NCBI GenBank assembly: GCA_964568425.1
Contig: CAZMPO010000003.1
Span: forward strand, 92,603-156,602
Reading direction: 5' to 3'
Source of the DNA: CAKSQF01 sp964568425
GTDB taxonomy: Bacteria > Bacillota > Clostridia > Oscillospirales > CAG-272
DNA length: 64,000 nucleotides
Below the pieces are notes generated by a model that saw nothing but the letters and a program-made list of their open reading frames with translations, had not been told where the DNA came from and did no database searches. The position numbers and the translations under genes are program-made. Position 1 is the first letter of the stretch. The number at the start of each line of letters is the position of its first letter. Shown here piece after piece: positions 17,900-24,544 of this stretch.

Positions 17900-19260
17900 T
17901 GTACGGCAACGACATCACCCCCGACTATGAAAACATGTTCTATTGGGAATCCTATCCCAAGAACATCATGAACGAGTATCGGCAATCGATCGAGGAAGGG
18001 AAGGACATTTCGTCATACGAAAAGCTCTTTCTTGCCGTCAGCGAGATGCCCGACGGTGCGTATAAGGAAAGAGCATCCGATCTCATATTTGATATCATCT
18101 CGCATGCGGGCACACTCGAGGGCTATAAATACGACGAACCGTCCGATTATGCGTCGATAATCGATGCGGCAGACGGAGGACTCCCCGATCTTGATCTGCC
18201 CGATCGTGACACCCTTCGCGATAAGATCAAGGGTGCATGGCTGGGCAGGATCTGCGGCTGTCTGCTCGGCAAGCCCATCGAGGGCATCAGAACCCCCGAG
18301 CTTGATAAGCTGCTTAAGGCATCGGGCAACTATCCTTTGCACAGATATCTTGTTTCCTCGGATATCACCCCGAGTATCGAGAACGAAATTTCCTACAGGA
18401 TCCGCAAAAACTCCCTTGCCGACAATATAACCTGCGCTCCCGTGGACGACGATACGAATTACACCGTCTTGGCGTCGGTGATCGTCGACAGATACGGCAG
18501 AGATTTCACCCCCGACGATGTTGCCGCGGCATGGCTTTGGTATCAGGGCAAGAACGCCTACTGTACTGCCGAGCGTGTCGCGTACAAGAATTTCGTGATG
18601 GGCTACCGTCCCCCAAAGTCGGCACTTTACAAAAACGTTTATCGCGAGTGGATAGGCGCGCAGATCCGCGGCGACTATTTTGGCTATATCAATCCCTGCG
18701 ACCCTGTTGCCGCTGCCGAAATGGCATGGAGGGACGCGTCGATCTCGCATGTCAAGAACGGAATATACGGCGAGATGTTTGCCTCGGCAATGATCGCCGC
18801 GGCAGCAGGCACCCACAGCATCTCTGATGTTGTTTCTGCGGGACTTTCGCAGATCCCGAAAAATTCGCGACTTCACAACTCGGTATCGTCGATCGTCGAG
18901 TCTTGGCGGAGCGGTGTGGACAAAAAGGATGTTTTTGCAAAGATCCACACGGAATACGATGAGTTCACCGAGCACGGATGGTGCCACACCATATCGAACG
19001 CGATGATCGTCGCGGCGGCACTGCTTTACGGCGAGGGCGACTTTGCAAGATCGGTCTGCATGGCGGTCGAGACAGGCTTCGATACCGACTGCAACGGCGC
19101 GACCGTCGGCTCGATCATCGGCATGATGAATGGCACGCGCGGCATCCCCAAAGAGTGGACCGACCCGATAAACGGTACGCTCGATACATCGATCTTCGGC
19201 GTCGGCAAGGTCAGCGTCGATGATATGGTCGGGAAAACGCTTGGACATATAAAAAAATAG
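17782..19260 (+). CDS. ADP-ribosylglycohydrolase family protein (frameshifted from the HTH)
   Basis: Removes ADP-ribose from modified proteins or small molecules, by family. The hydrolase part (about residue 150 onward) shows IKGAWLGRICGCLLGKPIEG, the metal-binding motif VDDDTNYTVLA and the C-terminal metal motif FDTDCNGATVGS, so the di-magnesium site looks intact. The frame is open from a GTG at 17782, but genuine sequence begins at ATG 17827 (MSEIFRVTLDHL), which continues the HTH encoded in the frame of 17681. Full-length proteins of this kind with an N-terminal XRE domain exist, so the gene is most simply 17681-19260 with a one-base frameshift at 17822-17827. That could be a mutation, an assembly error or programmed slippage. 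A stand-alone hydrolase from 17827 is possible. Confidence 0.85.
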   Translation: MGKRQLYPRGRVSEKMSEIFRVTLDHLVLGGTNRTVEELMYGNDITPDYENMFYWESYPKNIMNEYRQSIEEGKDISSYEKLFLAVSEMPDGAYKERASDLIFDIISHAGTLEGYKYDEPSDYASIIDAADGGLPDLDLPDRDTLRDKIKGAWLGRICGCLLGKPIEGIRTPELDKLLKASGNYPLHRYLVSSDITPSIENEISYRIRKNSLADNITCAPVDDDTNYTVLASVIVDRYGRDFTPDDVAAAWLWYQGKNAYCTAERVAYKNFVMGYRPPKSALYKNVYREWIGAQIRGDYFGYINPCDPVAAAEMAWRDASISHVKNGIYGEMFASAMIAAAAGTHSISDVVSAGLSQIPKNSRLHNSVSSIVESWRSGVDKKDVFAKIHTEYDEFTEHGWCHTISNAMIVAAALLYGEGDFARSVCMAVETGFDTDCNGATVGSIIGMMNGTRGIPKEWTDPINGTLDTSIFGVGKVSVDDMVGKTLGHIKK

Positions 19261-19270
19261 ACGCAATATA

Positions 19271-19320
19271 AAAAACGCTGTCTCAAATGCTCTTGTCGGG
19301 CATTTGAGACAGCGTTTTTT
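19271..19320. terminator. Bidirectional terminator
   Basis: A 20-bp stem with core ACGCTGTCTCAAATGC/GCATTTGAGACAGCGT, a 9-nt loop and A/T runs on both sides. It separates the convergent genes ending at 19260 (+) and 19319 (-), and slightly overlaps the stop of the latter. Confidence 0.92.
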
Positions 19321-20092
19321 ATGAAACTTTGTTAAATTTGACCGTGTATGACCTAAGCGGATCAAGCGTGTCGATCGCTTCCGATGAGGCGGTGAATTTG
19401 TCGCCCGCGATCAGCGACTTGAGCTTTATTTGTCCCGATGTTACAAAAAATCCGTCGCTGTCGTAGATCCTGTATTCGAATATGTCGTTTTCGCTTGTCC
19501 ACGACATTTTTTCGCCGATGACCGTCATTGTAAGCTCTGATTTTATTTGGTCATATGTGAACGAAACGCTCTCGATCTTGATTATTCCGCCTTCGTTTAT
19601 GTTGATCGGAAGCCCTTCTGCCGAGATAGTCGGAGATGCCGTCGGCAAGATGGTCGTGTCTATGGATATCGTGTCAAATCTGAATCCCTTGCCCGAGACC
19701 GTAAACTTGACGGTTCCGCAGGATGTGCCGCCGCGCATTATTTGTGCCTCGGGAATCGCTACGTTGTTCCCCAAAATCCCGGATCGCCCCGACAGCGTGT
19801 CAGAGAAAACTTCGCTTCCGTTGTTGTTCTCGATCGAGATCTTAACTGTCGTATCGACATCGGCGATCTCTTTGTTCTTGTCGAGAAGATAAAACGAGAG
19901 TATGTATGCCGATTGCTTTTCGCTGTAGTCAAAGTTCCAATTGTATATCTTATCTACCGAGCTTTCGGATGCTGAAAACAGACCTGCATTGTCGCTGTCT
20001 CCTCTGTTTTGAATGAATAGGTATACGGCAAAGAGGCATATGGCGACAATCGCAATAATAATGAGTTTTCTGCTTGATTTCGATTTTTCCAT
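19319..20092 (-). CDS. Membrane-anchored extracellular protein of unknown function
   Basis: 257 residues: a basic N-terminus, one transmembrane segment (LIIIAIVAICLFAVYLFIQ, residues about 10-28), then an extracellular beta-rich part. The second half resembles the C-terminal part of the gene upstream in the operon (20096-21367). Both end with a pattern like YRIYDSDGFFVTSG or YKLYDSEGYVIEQG, then LxxGDKF and a final YTVKF or YTLKI strand, so they are paralogues. It starts 3 bp after that gene's stop, with its ribosome site (GAGGA) inside the end of that gene. I do not recognise the domain. Confidence 0.8.
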   Translation of the reverse strand: MEKSKSSRKLIIIAIVAICLFAVYLFIQNRGDSDNAGLFSASESSVDKIYNWNFDYSEKQSAYILSFYLLDKNKEIADVDTTVKISIENNNGSEVFSDTLSGRSGILGNNVAIPEAQIMRGGTSCGTVKFTVSGKGFRFDTISIDTTILPTASPTISAEGLPININEGGIIKIESVSFTYDQIKSELTMTVIGEKMSWTSENDIFEYRIYDSDGFFVTSGQIKLKSLIAGDKFTASSEAIDTLDPLRSYTVKFNKVS

Positions 20093-20095
20093 GTC

Positions 20096-21367
20096 TTACT
20101 TGTCCTCCGAGATCTTCAATGTGTATTCCTCGCCCGCGACCACACAGTCGTACAGACGAATTTCTTCGTCCTTGAATTTGTCACCGGTTTCAAGATCGGG
20201 GAAGTAATATGTGCCTTGCTCTATAACATAGCCCTCAGAGTCGTATAGCTTGTACTTGAATCGTGCATAAGGTCCGAAATCTTCGTCGTATTCGCCGAGC
20301 TTCTTGCCGGAGAGCACTATGATCATATCATCGCCGCTGATTTTGTATGATATGTCCGAGATACTGAATTTCGAGGCGACACTGCCGTCGTATGAGTAAC
20401 TGTTTACCGTCAGCGGAAGGGATGGCGTTTTCAGCAGTGTTGATTTTGTCGGCAGATCATAGGTGTCTATCTCAACAAAATCGAATGTGAAAAAGCTTCC
20501 GTTGTAGACCTCGAACCTGATCTTTCCGACCGACGATTTGCCCGGCAGGATTTCGCTGTCTGGAATCATGATCGATGCAAGCAGTTGATCGCCCCATTTT
20601 TGGCTGGTCCATGTGCTGAAATCGCTCGTCTTGACCGCGCGTATTTGACTGTAAACGACAACACCTTTTGAGTTTGTTATGGTGATCTCCGCTATGGCAG
20701 GGACTGCCAACTCCTTTTCGTCCTTGTCCTTGAGCGCAAAGAAAAGCAGTTGATATCCTTCGCCGTCGCTTGTATCTTCATGCCGGACAGACCAGCTTGT
20801 CATTGTGTCGACCGTGAGGGCGGTCAGCTTTTCGCCGGGCGTCATCGCGAGGTCGATCGGGCATTTTGCACCGCATATCGTGCAGATCTTGTCCGAATTC
20901 AGCGAGTGCCCGAGCATTTCGATACTCTCGGTCACCGCCTTGCCGCAGATCTTGCATGTTTTGGTCTTGAGCCCGTTTATCTCGCATGAGGGCTCGAGGA
21001 CGACCTTGCCGTCGTCAAGATCGTGCCCGAACGGAGTGATGACCGTTTGCTCCTTGATGATCGTTCCGCAGATCTCGCAATGGCTCCCCTCGCTCATTCC
21101 TTCTTCCGTGCAGGACGGTGGGACGGCGGCATCCGTGATCTCGCTGTGCCCAAGTGCCGTGATCACCTCGCGGTTTGTTATTCCGCAAAGCTCGCACCTT
21201 CTTTGTCCACTGCCGTCTTCGGTGCAGGTCGCGGATATCAGAGCTTCAAATTTTCCCCATTTGTGCTCGCAGACGGTTGTGCTTGCAGGCGTGTCGCCGG
21301 GTGTGTTGCATGAGGCAAAAAAGAGTGCGGCAAGCAGGACAGTTGCAAAGATCAAATACTTTTTCAT
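20096..21367 (-). CDS. Lipoprotein with Cys-rich CxxCG repeats
   Basis: 423 residues beginning MKKYLIFATVLLAALFFASC, a lipoprotein signal with Cys20 as the lipidation site. Residues about 30-165 contain four repeats of the kind ATCTEDGSGQ...CELCG, SCTEEG...CEICG, SCEINGL...CKICG and ICTICG, which could bind zinc or form disulfides. The remainder is a beta-rich domain related to the 19319 gene. ATG 21367 is chosen over upstream in-frame starts because AAAGGATG precedes it and the signal peptide begins there. Expression is probably controlled by the attenuator-like leader at 21395-21554. Function unknown. Confidence 0.85.
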   Translation of the reverse strand: MKKYLIFATVLLAALFFASCNTPGDTPASTTVCEHKWGKFEALISATCTEDGSGQRRCELCGITNREVITALGHSEITDAAVPPSCTEEGMSEGSHCEICGTIIKEQTVITPFGHDLDDGKVVLEPSCEINGLKTKTCKICGKAVTESIEMLGHSLNSDKICTICGAKCPIDLAMTPGEKLTALTVDTMTSWSVRHEDTSDGEGYQLLFFALKDKDEKELAVPAIAEITITNSKGVVVYSQIRAVKTSDFSTWTSQKWGDQLLASIMIPDSEILPGKSSVGKIRFEVYNGSFFTFDFVEIDTYDLPTKSTLLKTPSLPLTVNSYSYDGSVASKFSISDISYKISGDDMIIVLSGKKLGEYDEDFGPYARFKYKLYDSEGYVIEQGTYYFPDLETGDKFKDEEIRLYDCVVAGEEYTLKISEDK

Positions 21368-21394
21368 AGTGATCATCCTTTCTTTTACAGCGAC

Positions 21395-21423
21395 AAAAAA
21401 AGTGCGCCGCAGGAGCGACGCAC
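21395..21423 (-). terminator. Intrinsic terminator inside a 5' leader
   Basis: On the minus strand GTGCGTCGC, loop TCCT, GCGGCGCAC, then T7. It lies 28 nt upstream of the start at 21367. An alternative helix using part of the same sequence, 21412-21421 with 21431-21440 (10 bp, one mismatch), would prevent it forming. Confidence 0.75.
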
Positions 21424-21554
21424 AAAAAACGCGTTGCTCCATTGTTGCCAAACAAAATCTCTTACCGCAAATAAACACGCAAAAGCAGAGCATACACATT
21501 TTTATCAAAAAAATGGCGTGCTTTTTGGGTGAAATATGAGATTTTGTTTGGCAA
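21395..21554 (-). promoter_or_regulatory. Attenuator or riboswitch-like leader of the CxxCG lipoprotein operon
   Basis: The predicted transcript starts near 21552 and opens with the 5' half of a 17-bp perfect stem (21538-21554 with 21445-21461). Inside are CACGC/GCGTG pairing and a CATTTTT/AAAAATG hairpin. Then come mutually exclusive antiterminator and terminator helices before the gene. I could not match it to a known riboswitch class. Confidence 0.55.
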
Positions 21555-21558
21555 ACAA

Positions 21559-21587
21559 ATTATACCACAAAAAGGATAATTTGTTAA
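21559..21587 (-). promoter_or_regulatory. SigA-type promoter for the lipoprotein operon
   Basis: Minus-strand TTAACA (21582-21587), a 17-nt spacer and TATAAT (21559-21564). An inverted repeat AGGATAATT/AATTATCCT (21573-21581 and 21600-21608) flanks the -35 region and could be an operator. Confidence 0.7.
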
Positions 21588-21700
21588 TGACATAAATCGA
21601 ATTATCCTGCCTCGGGCGTTTATTTTTTTCGATCCATGGAATAATCTTATTGCCGATATTTTGTGTCGGTAATGACAGACAAAAGGATGTGAATATAAAG

Positions 21701-22483
21701 ATGAAACTTAAAATTACGAAATTTGCCGCCGCAGTGCTTTCGGCAGCTGTGCTTTCGGGTGTTGCCGTGCATGCCGAGGGCGAATACACGGCGTATAATT
21801 GGTATTGCGTCGGCAATGACAAGCATATGCAGCCGCCGATCGACCCTTCGATGAGCTTTATTGAAAAGTACGACGGCTATTATCTGAACAAAAAAGCGGA
21901 CGAGCGTGACAAGGTGATCTATCTCACGTTTGATGCGGGCTATACTAACGGAAATGTCGAAAAGGTGCTCGACTCGCTGAAAAAGCATGACGCAAAGGGT
22001 GCGTTCTTCATTCTCGAAAATCTGATAAAGCGAAATCCCGAGCTGGTCAAAAGGATGGTCGATGAGGGACATCTCGTTTGCAATCATACCAAAAGCCACC
22101 CCGATATGACCAAGATCTCGGATAAGGACATGTTCGACGGACAACTCTCCGCACTGTCGGGTGCTTATTTGGAGCTTATCGGGGATGAGATGCCGAAGAT
22201 CTACAGACCGCCCGAGGGCAGATTTTCAAGGGACAACCTGAGGCTTGCCAAGGAGCTCGGATATAAGACCGTGTTCTGGTCGTTTGCCTATGCCGATTGG
22301 GATAACAACAGACAGCCGAACCCGGATGCCGCTCTGAAGAAAATACTCGCGCATACCCATAACGGCGAGATCATGCTTCTCCACCCGACCTCGGCGACCA
22401 ACGCGCAGATACTCGACTCTCTGCTGACAAGCCTTGAAAATGAGGGCTATCGTTTCGGCTCGCTCGAGGAGCTGTGGAAATGA
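21701..22483 (+). CDS. Polysaccharide deacetylase, PdaA-like
   Basis: A 260-residue exported protein with signal sequence (FAAAVLSAAVLSGVAVHA). The NodB-type deacetylase domain shows IYLTFDAGYTNGN (catalytic Asp pair region), the metal-binding His motif CNHTKSHPDM, YRPPEGRFS and MLLHPTS near the C-terminus. The TFDAGY form and the AYADWDNNRQPN segment are typical of the delta-lactam-forming PdaA group that modifies spore-cortex peptidoglycan. ATG 21701 is selected over an upstream frame because AAAGGATG lies before it. It overlaps a second deacetylase gene by 4 bp. Cortex maturation is inferred from the family. Confidence 0.88.
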   Translation: MKLKITKFAAAVLSAAVLSGVAVHAEGEYTAYNWYCVGNDKHMQPPIDPSMSFIEKYDGYYLNKKADERDKVIYLTFDAGYTNGNVEKVLDSLKKHDAKGAFFILENLIKRNPELVKRMVDEGHLVCNHTKSHPDMTKISDKDMFDGQLSALSGAYLELIGDEMPKIYRPPEGRFSRDNLRLAKELGYKTVFWSFAYADWDNNRQPNPDAALKKILAHTHNGEIMLLHPTSATNAQILDSLLTSLENEGYRFGSLEELWK

Positions 22484-23124
22484 GACGACTTTTTGCTACC
22501 GCTCTCGCGCTCTGCCTTTTGATGGCGGCGATCCCTCCGATCTCGGCGGCAGAAACGCAAAAACAGATCGCACTGACCTTTGATGACGGACCGTCGGATA
22601 AATACACCGAGGGCATCCTTGATCTGCTTGCGAGATATGATATCAAAGCTACCTTCTTCCTCGTAGGCTCGAATGTCTGCATCTCGCCCGAGATAGTCAA
22701 AAGACAGGCACGCGAGGGGCATGAGCTTGGAAATCATACCTTTACCCATCCGCATATGAAGGATCAGAGCGTCGGCACTCTCGAAAACGAGCTGAATATG
22801 ACATCAGATGTGATCTACACGGTCTGCAAAAAGCGACCAACACTTTTCCGCCCGCCCGAGGGCGTGGTGTCAAGCACGGTCTCGACGGCATCGGATGAGC
22901 TTGGCTACAGACGCGTGCTCTGGACGATCGATACCATGGATTGGGCGCACAGGAGCAAGAAGGAGATCGTCGATATGGTGCTCTCGGAGGCAAAAGACGG
23001 CTCGATTGTGCTCATGCACGATTATATCGTCGGCGAGAGCCACACCAAAGAGGCACTCGAGGAATTGATCCCTAAACTTATCGAGAAGGGCTTTGTTTTC
23101 GTAAGAGTCTCGGACATGAAATGA
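22480..23124 (+). CDS. Polysaccharide deacetylase (NodB domain)
   Basis: A 214-residue exported deacetylase, signal peptide RRLFATALALCLLMAAIPPI then AAET. Domain motifs are IALTFDDGPSDKYTEGILDL (catalytic Asp and metal Asp), GNHTFTHPHM, FRPPEGVVS and IVLMHDYI. It acts on N-acetylated glycan, by family peptidoglycan. ATG 22480 overlaps the upstream stop (ATGA), indicating translational coupling; a GTG at 22474 is less likely. The two deacetylases are different in sequence, not a recent duplication. Confidence 0.9.
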   Translation: MRRLFATALALCLLMAAIPPISAAETQKQIALTFDDGPSDKYTEGILDLLARYDIKATFFLVGSNVCISPEIVKRQAREGHELGNHTFTHPHMKDQSVGTLENELNMTSDVIYTVCKKRPTLFRPPEGVVSSTVSTASDELGYRRVLWTIDTMDWAHRSKKEIVDMVLSEAKDGSIVLMHDYIVGESHTKEALEELIPKLIEKGFVFVRVSDMK

Positions 23125-23140
23125 GAGATTTGTAAAACAA

Positions 23141-23170
23141 GATCGAGACTGCCCTCGGGCAGTCTCGATC
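23141..23170. terminator. Stem-loop after the deacetylase pair
   Basis: A 14-bp stem GATCGAGACTGCCC/GGGCAGTCTCGATC with a 2-nt loop, 16 bp past the stop. It lacks a T tract but is the only terminator-like structure here. Confidence 0.6.
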
Positions 23171-23255
23171 GTTGATAAAGGCTCCCCCTTGCGAGAGATC
23201 AATGTCAGGTAACCGATTTGTTTTGAATCGACACACCCAAAGAAGCGATTTTTTT

Positions 23256-23438
23256 GTGTAGGGACGACGGTCCCTACACGGTGGAAATTTGATCATCTCG
23301 GCAACCGATACGTGTACACCTATCGCCAAAGATCGGCAGGAGCATCGCAAGCTTGTTTGCGGTGTCCCCGCCATACGGGGTGTGTGTTCGGATGGTTGAA
23401 TAAATATCATTTCCTCTGTAGGGGAGGGTTTCCGCCCC
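23256..23438. repeat. Two degenerate palindromic elements
   Basis: GTGTAGGGAC-GACG-GTCCCTACAC (23256-23279) and TGTAGGGGAGGGTTTCCGCCCC (23417-23438) both begin TGTAGGG and fold on themselves. Such TGTAGGGG palindromes resemble dispersed REP-like elements of gut Clostridia. The 319-bp gap 23125-23443 holds otherwise nothing I can support as a gene. Confidence 0.55.
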
Positions 23439-23443
23439 AAAAT

Positions 23444-24334
23444 CTATTTTACATGCACCCCGAACTTGTCGGACAGATCGCGACGTTTTTCGGCGTATTC
23501 GTATGCGCCCTTGTAATCTCCGATCGATTTGCAGGAGACCTCAAGATCGGCATATACCGAATAGCGAAAGGGAGCGTCCGCATGAGCCTCGTCAAAACGC
23601 TCGATCAATTCTTGAAGCAGAGATATCGCACGATTGTAGTTTCCGGCGGACATTGACAGTCGCGCGTTGATGTGGATCCTGAACAGCGGATCCTTCAAAT
23701 TCAGCGCGTCGTAGACGCCCGTCGCCACCTCGTATTTGCTTCTTTCGATCAAACTTAGCATCTCGCTGTATGCCGCAAGCTCGGACAGGTGCGAGCCCTC
23801 GGTTCCGAGCGCAGACATAACATCGGGGGTGCGCGAATTTGCGAGCGCGTCGATTATCTCAAGGTGCGCACGTGCCGATGAAACAATGCCGTCTGTCGGA
23901 TAGATCGTTTTCGACGCGGCATCGTCGGCAAGAACATAAGCCCTTCGCGCTCCTTCGAGCCATCCGTCGGTATAATGCGTATCCCCTATCTCAAGGTAGC
24001 ATTTTGAAATGATCAGATAGATCTCATCGTCCGCATCGAGCTTTTTGCAAAGATCGATGCATTTTTGATGGGATCCGCTCGCAAGAAGCCTCTTGATCTT
24101 TGGCATAAGCTCGCGCTTTTTGTATTCCGAAAGAGTTGCGTCGACATCTGTAAAAAAACCTATCGGTATTCCGAGCTTTTCGGAGAGATATTCGAGCGTG
24201 CCAAGCGACGGATGCGCCTTGCCTGATTCTATTTGCGAGAGCATGTTGCGCGTCATAAATTCACCGCACAGCTCACTTTGCGTCAGCCCAAGCTCAAGCC
24301 GCGCACCCTTTATCTTTTCGCCGATCGTCGGCAT
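23444..24334 (-). CDS. HTH regulator with C-terminal helical (TPR-like) domain
   Basis: 296 residues. An XRE HTH occupies residues about 1-65 (IKGARLELGLTQSELCGEF, MLSQIESGKAHPS). A long all-helical part follows with TPR-like pairs (HQKCIDLCKKLD, YLIISKCYLEIGD, NYNRAISLLQELIERF, DYKGAYEYAEKR). The architecture resembles peptide-responsive Rgg/PlcR-type regulators, but no cognate peptide gene was found. The ribosome site is GGGGGTG before ATG 24334. The palindrome between start and promoter suggests autoregulation. It is divergent from the ABC/DUF1854 cassette at 24545 and may control it. Confidence 0.87.
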   Translation of the reverse strand: MPTIGEKIKGARLELGLTQSELCGEFMTRNMLSQIESGKAHPSLGTLEYLSEKLGIPIGFFTDVDATLSEYKKRELMPKIKRLLASGSHQKCIDLCKKLDADDEIYLIISKCYLEIGDTHYTDGWLEGARRAYVLADDAASKTIYPTDGIVSSARAHLEIIDALANSRTPDVMSALGTEGSHLSELAAYSEMLSLIERSKYEVATGVYDALNLKDPLFRIHINARLSMSAGNYNRAISLLQELIERFDEAHADAPFRYSVYADLEVSCKSIGDYKGAYEYAEKRRDLSDKFGVHVK

Positions 24335-24346
24335 ATGTACACCCCC

Positions 24347-24375
24347 ATTTACCTTATTGGTAAATTCCTTTTACC
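24347..24375. promoter_or_regulatory. Candidate operator for the HTH-TPR regulator
   Basis: A perfect inverted repeat ATTTACC-TTATT-GGTAAAT (24347-24365) plus a further TTTACC half-site (24370-24375). These sit between the start codon and the -10 of the regulator's own promoter. Confidence 0.5.
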
Positions 24376-24376
24376 T

Positions 24377-24405
24377 ATTTTATCACAAAAACCTCCGACT
24401 TTCAA
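24377..24405 (-). promoter_or_regulatory. SigA-type promoter of the HTH-TPR regulator
   Basis: Minus-strand TTGAAA (24400-24405), a 17-nt spacer and TAAAAT (24377-24382). Confidence 0.65.
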
Positions 24406-24479
24406 GAGCGGATGAAAAAAATTAACAAATAATTTTTGCAAATTGACCCATATTTTTGAGGTAAACAGCCGAAAACCCT

Positions 24480-24508
24480 TTGACAAATCGCGTAAATTAT
24501 GTTATAAT
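24480..24508 (+). promoter_or_regulatory. SigA-type promoter of the first ABC/DUF1854 cassette
   Basis: TTGACA (24480-24485), a 17-nt spacer and TATAAT (24503-24508), 36 bp before ATG 24545; GAAAGGAAG is the ribosome site. Confidence 0.85.
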
Positions 24509-24544
24509 ATCCTAAAGTATCAAAACGAAAGGAAGATTTCGATA

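Noticed and set aside
18013..19365. 450-codon open frame antisense to the ADP-ribosylglycohydrolase
   Set aside because: No domain, and it runs through a strong terminator; the sense strand has intact catalytic motifs.
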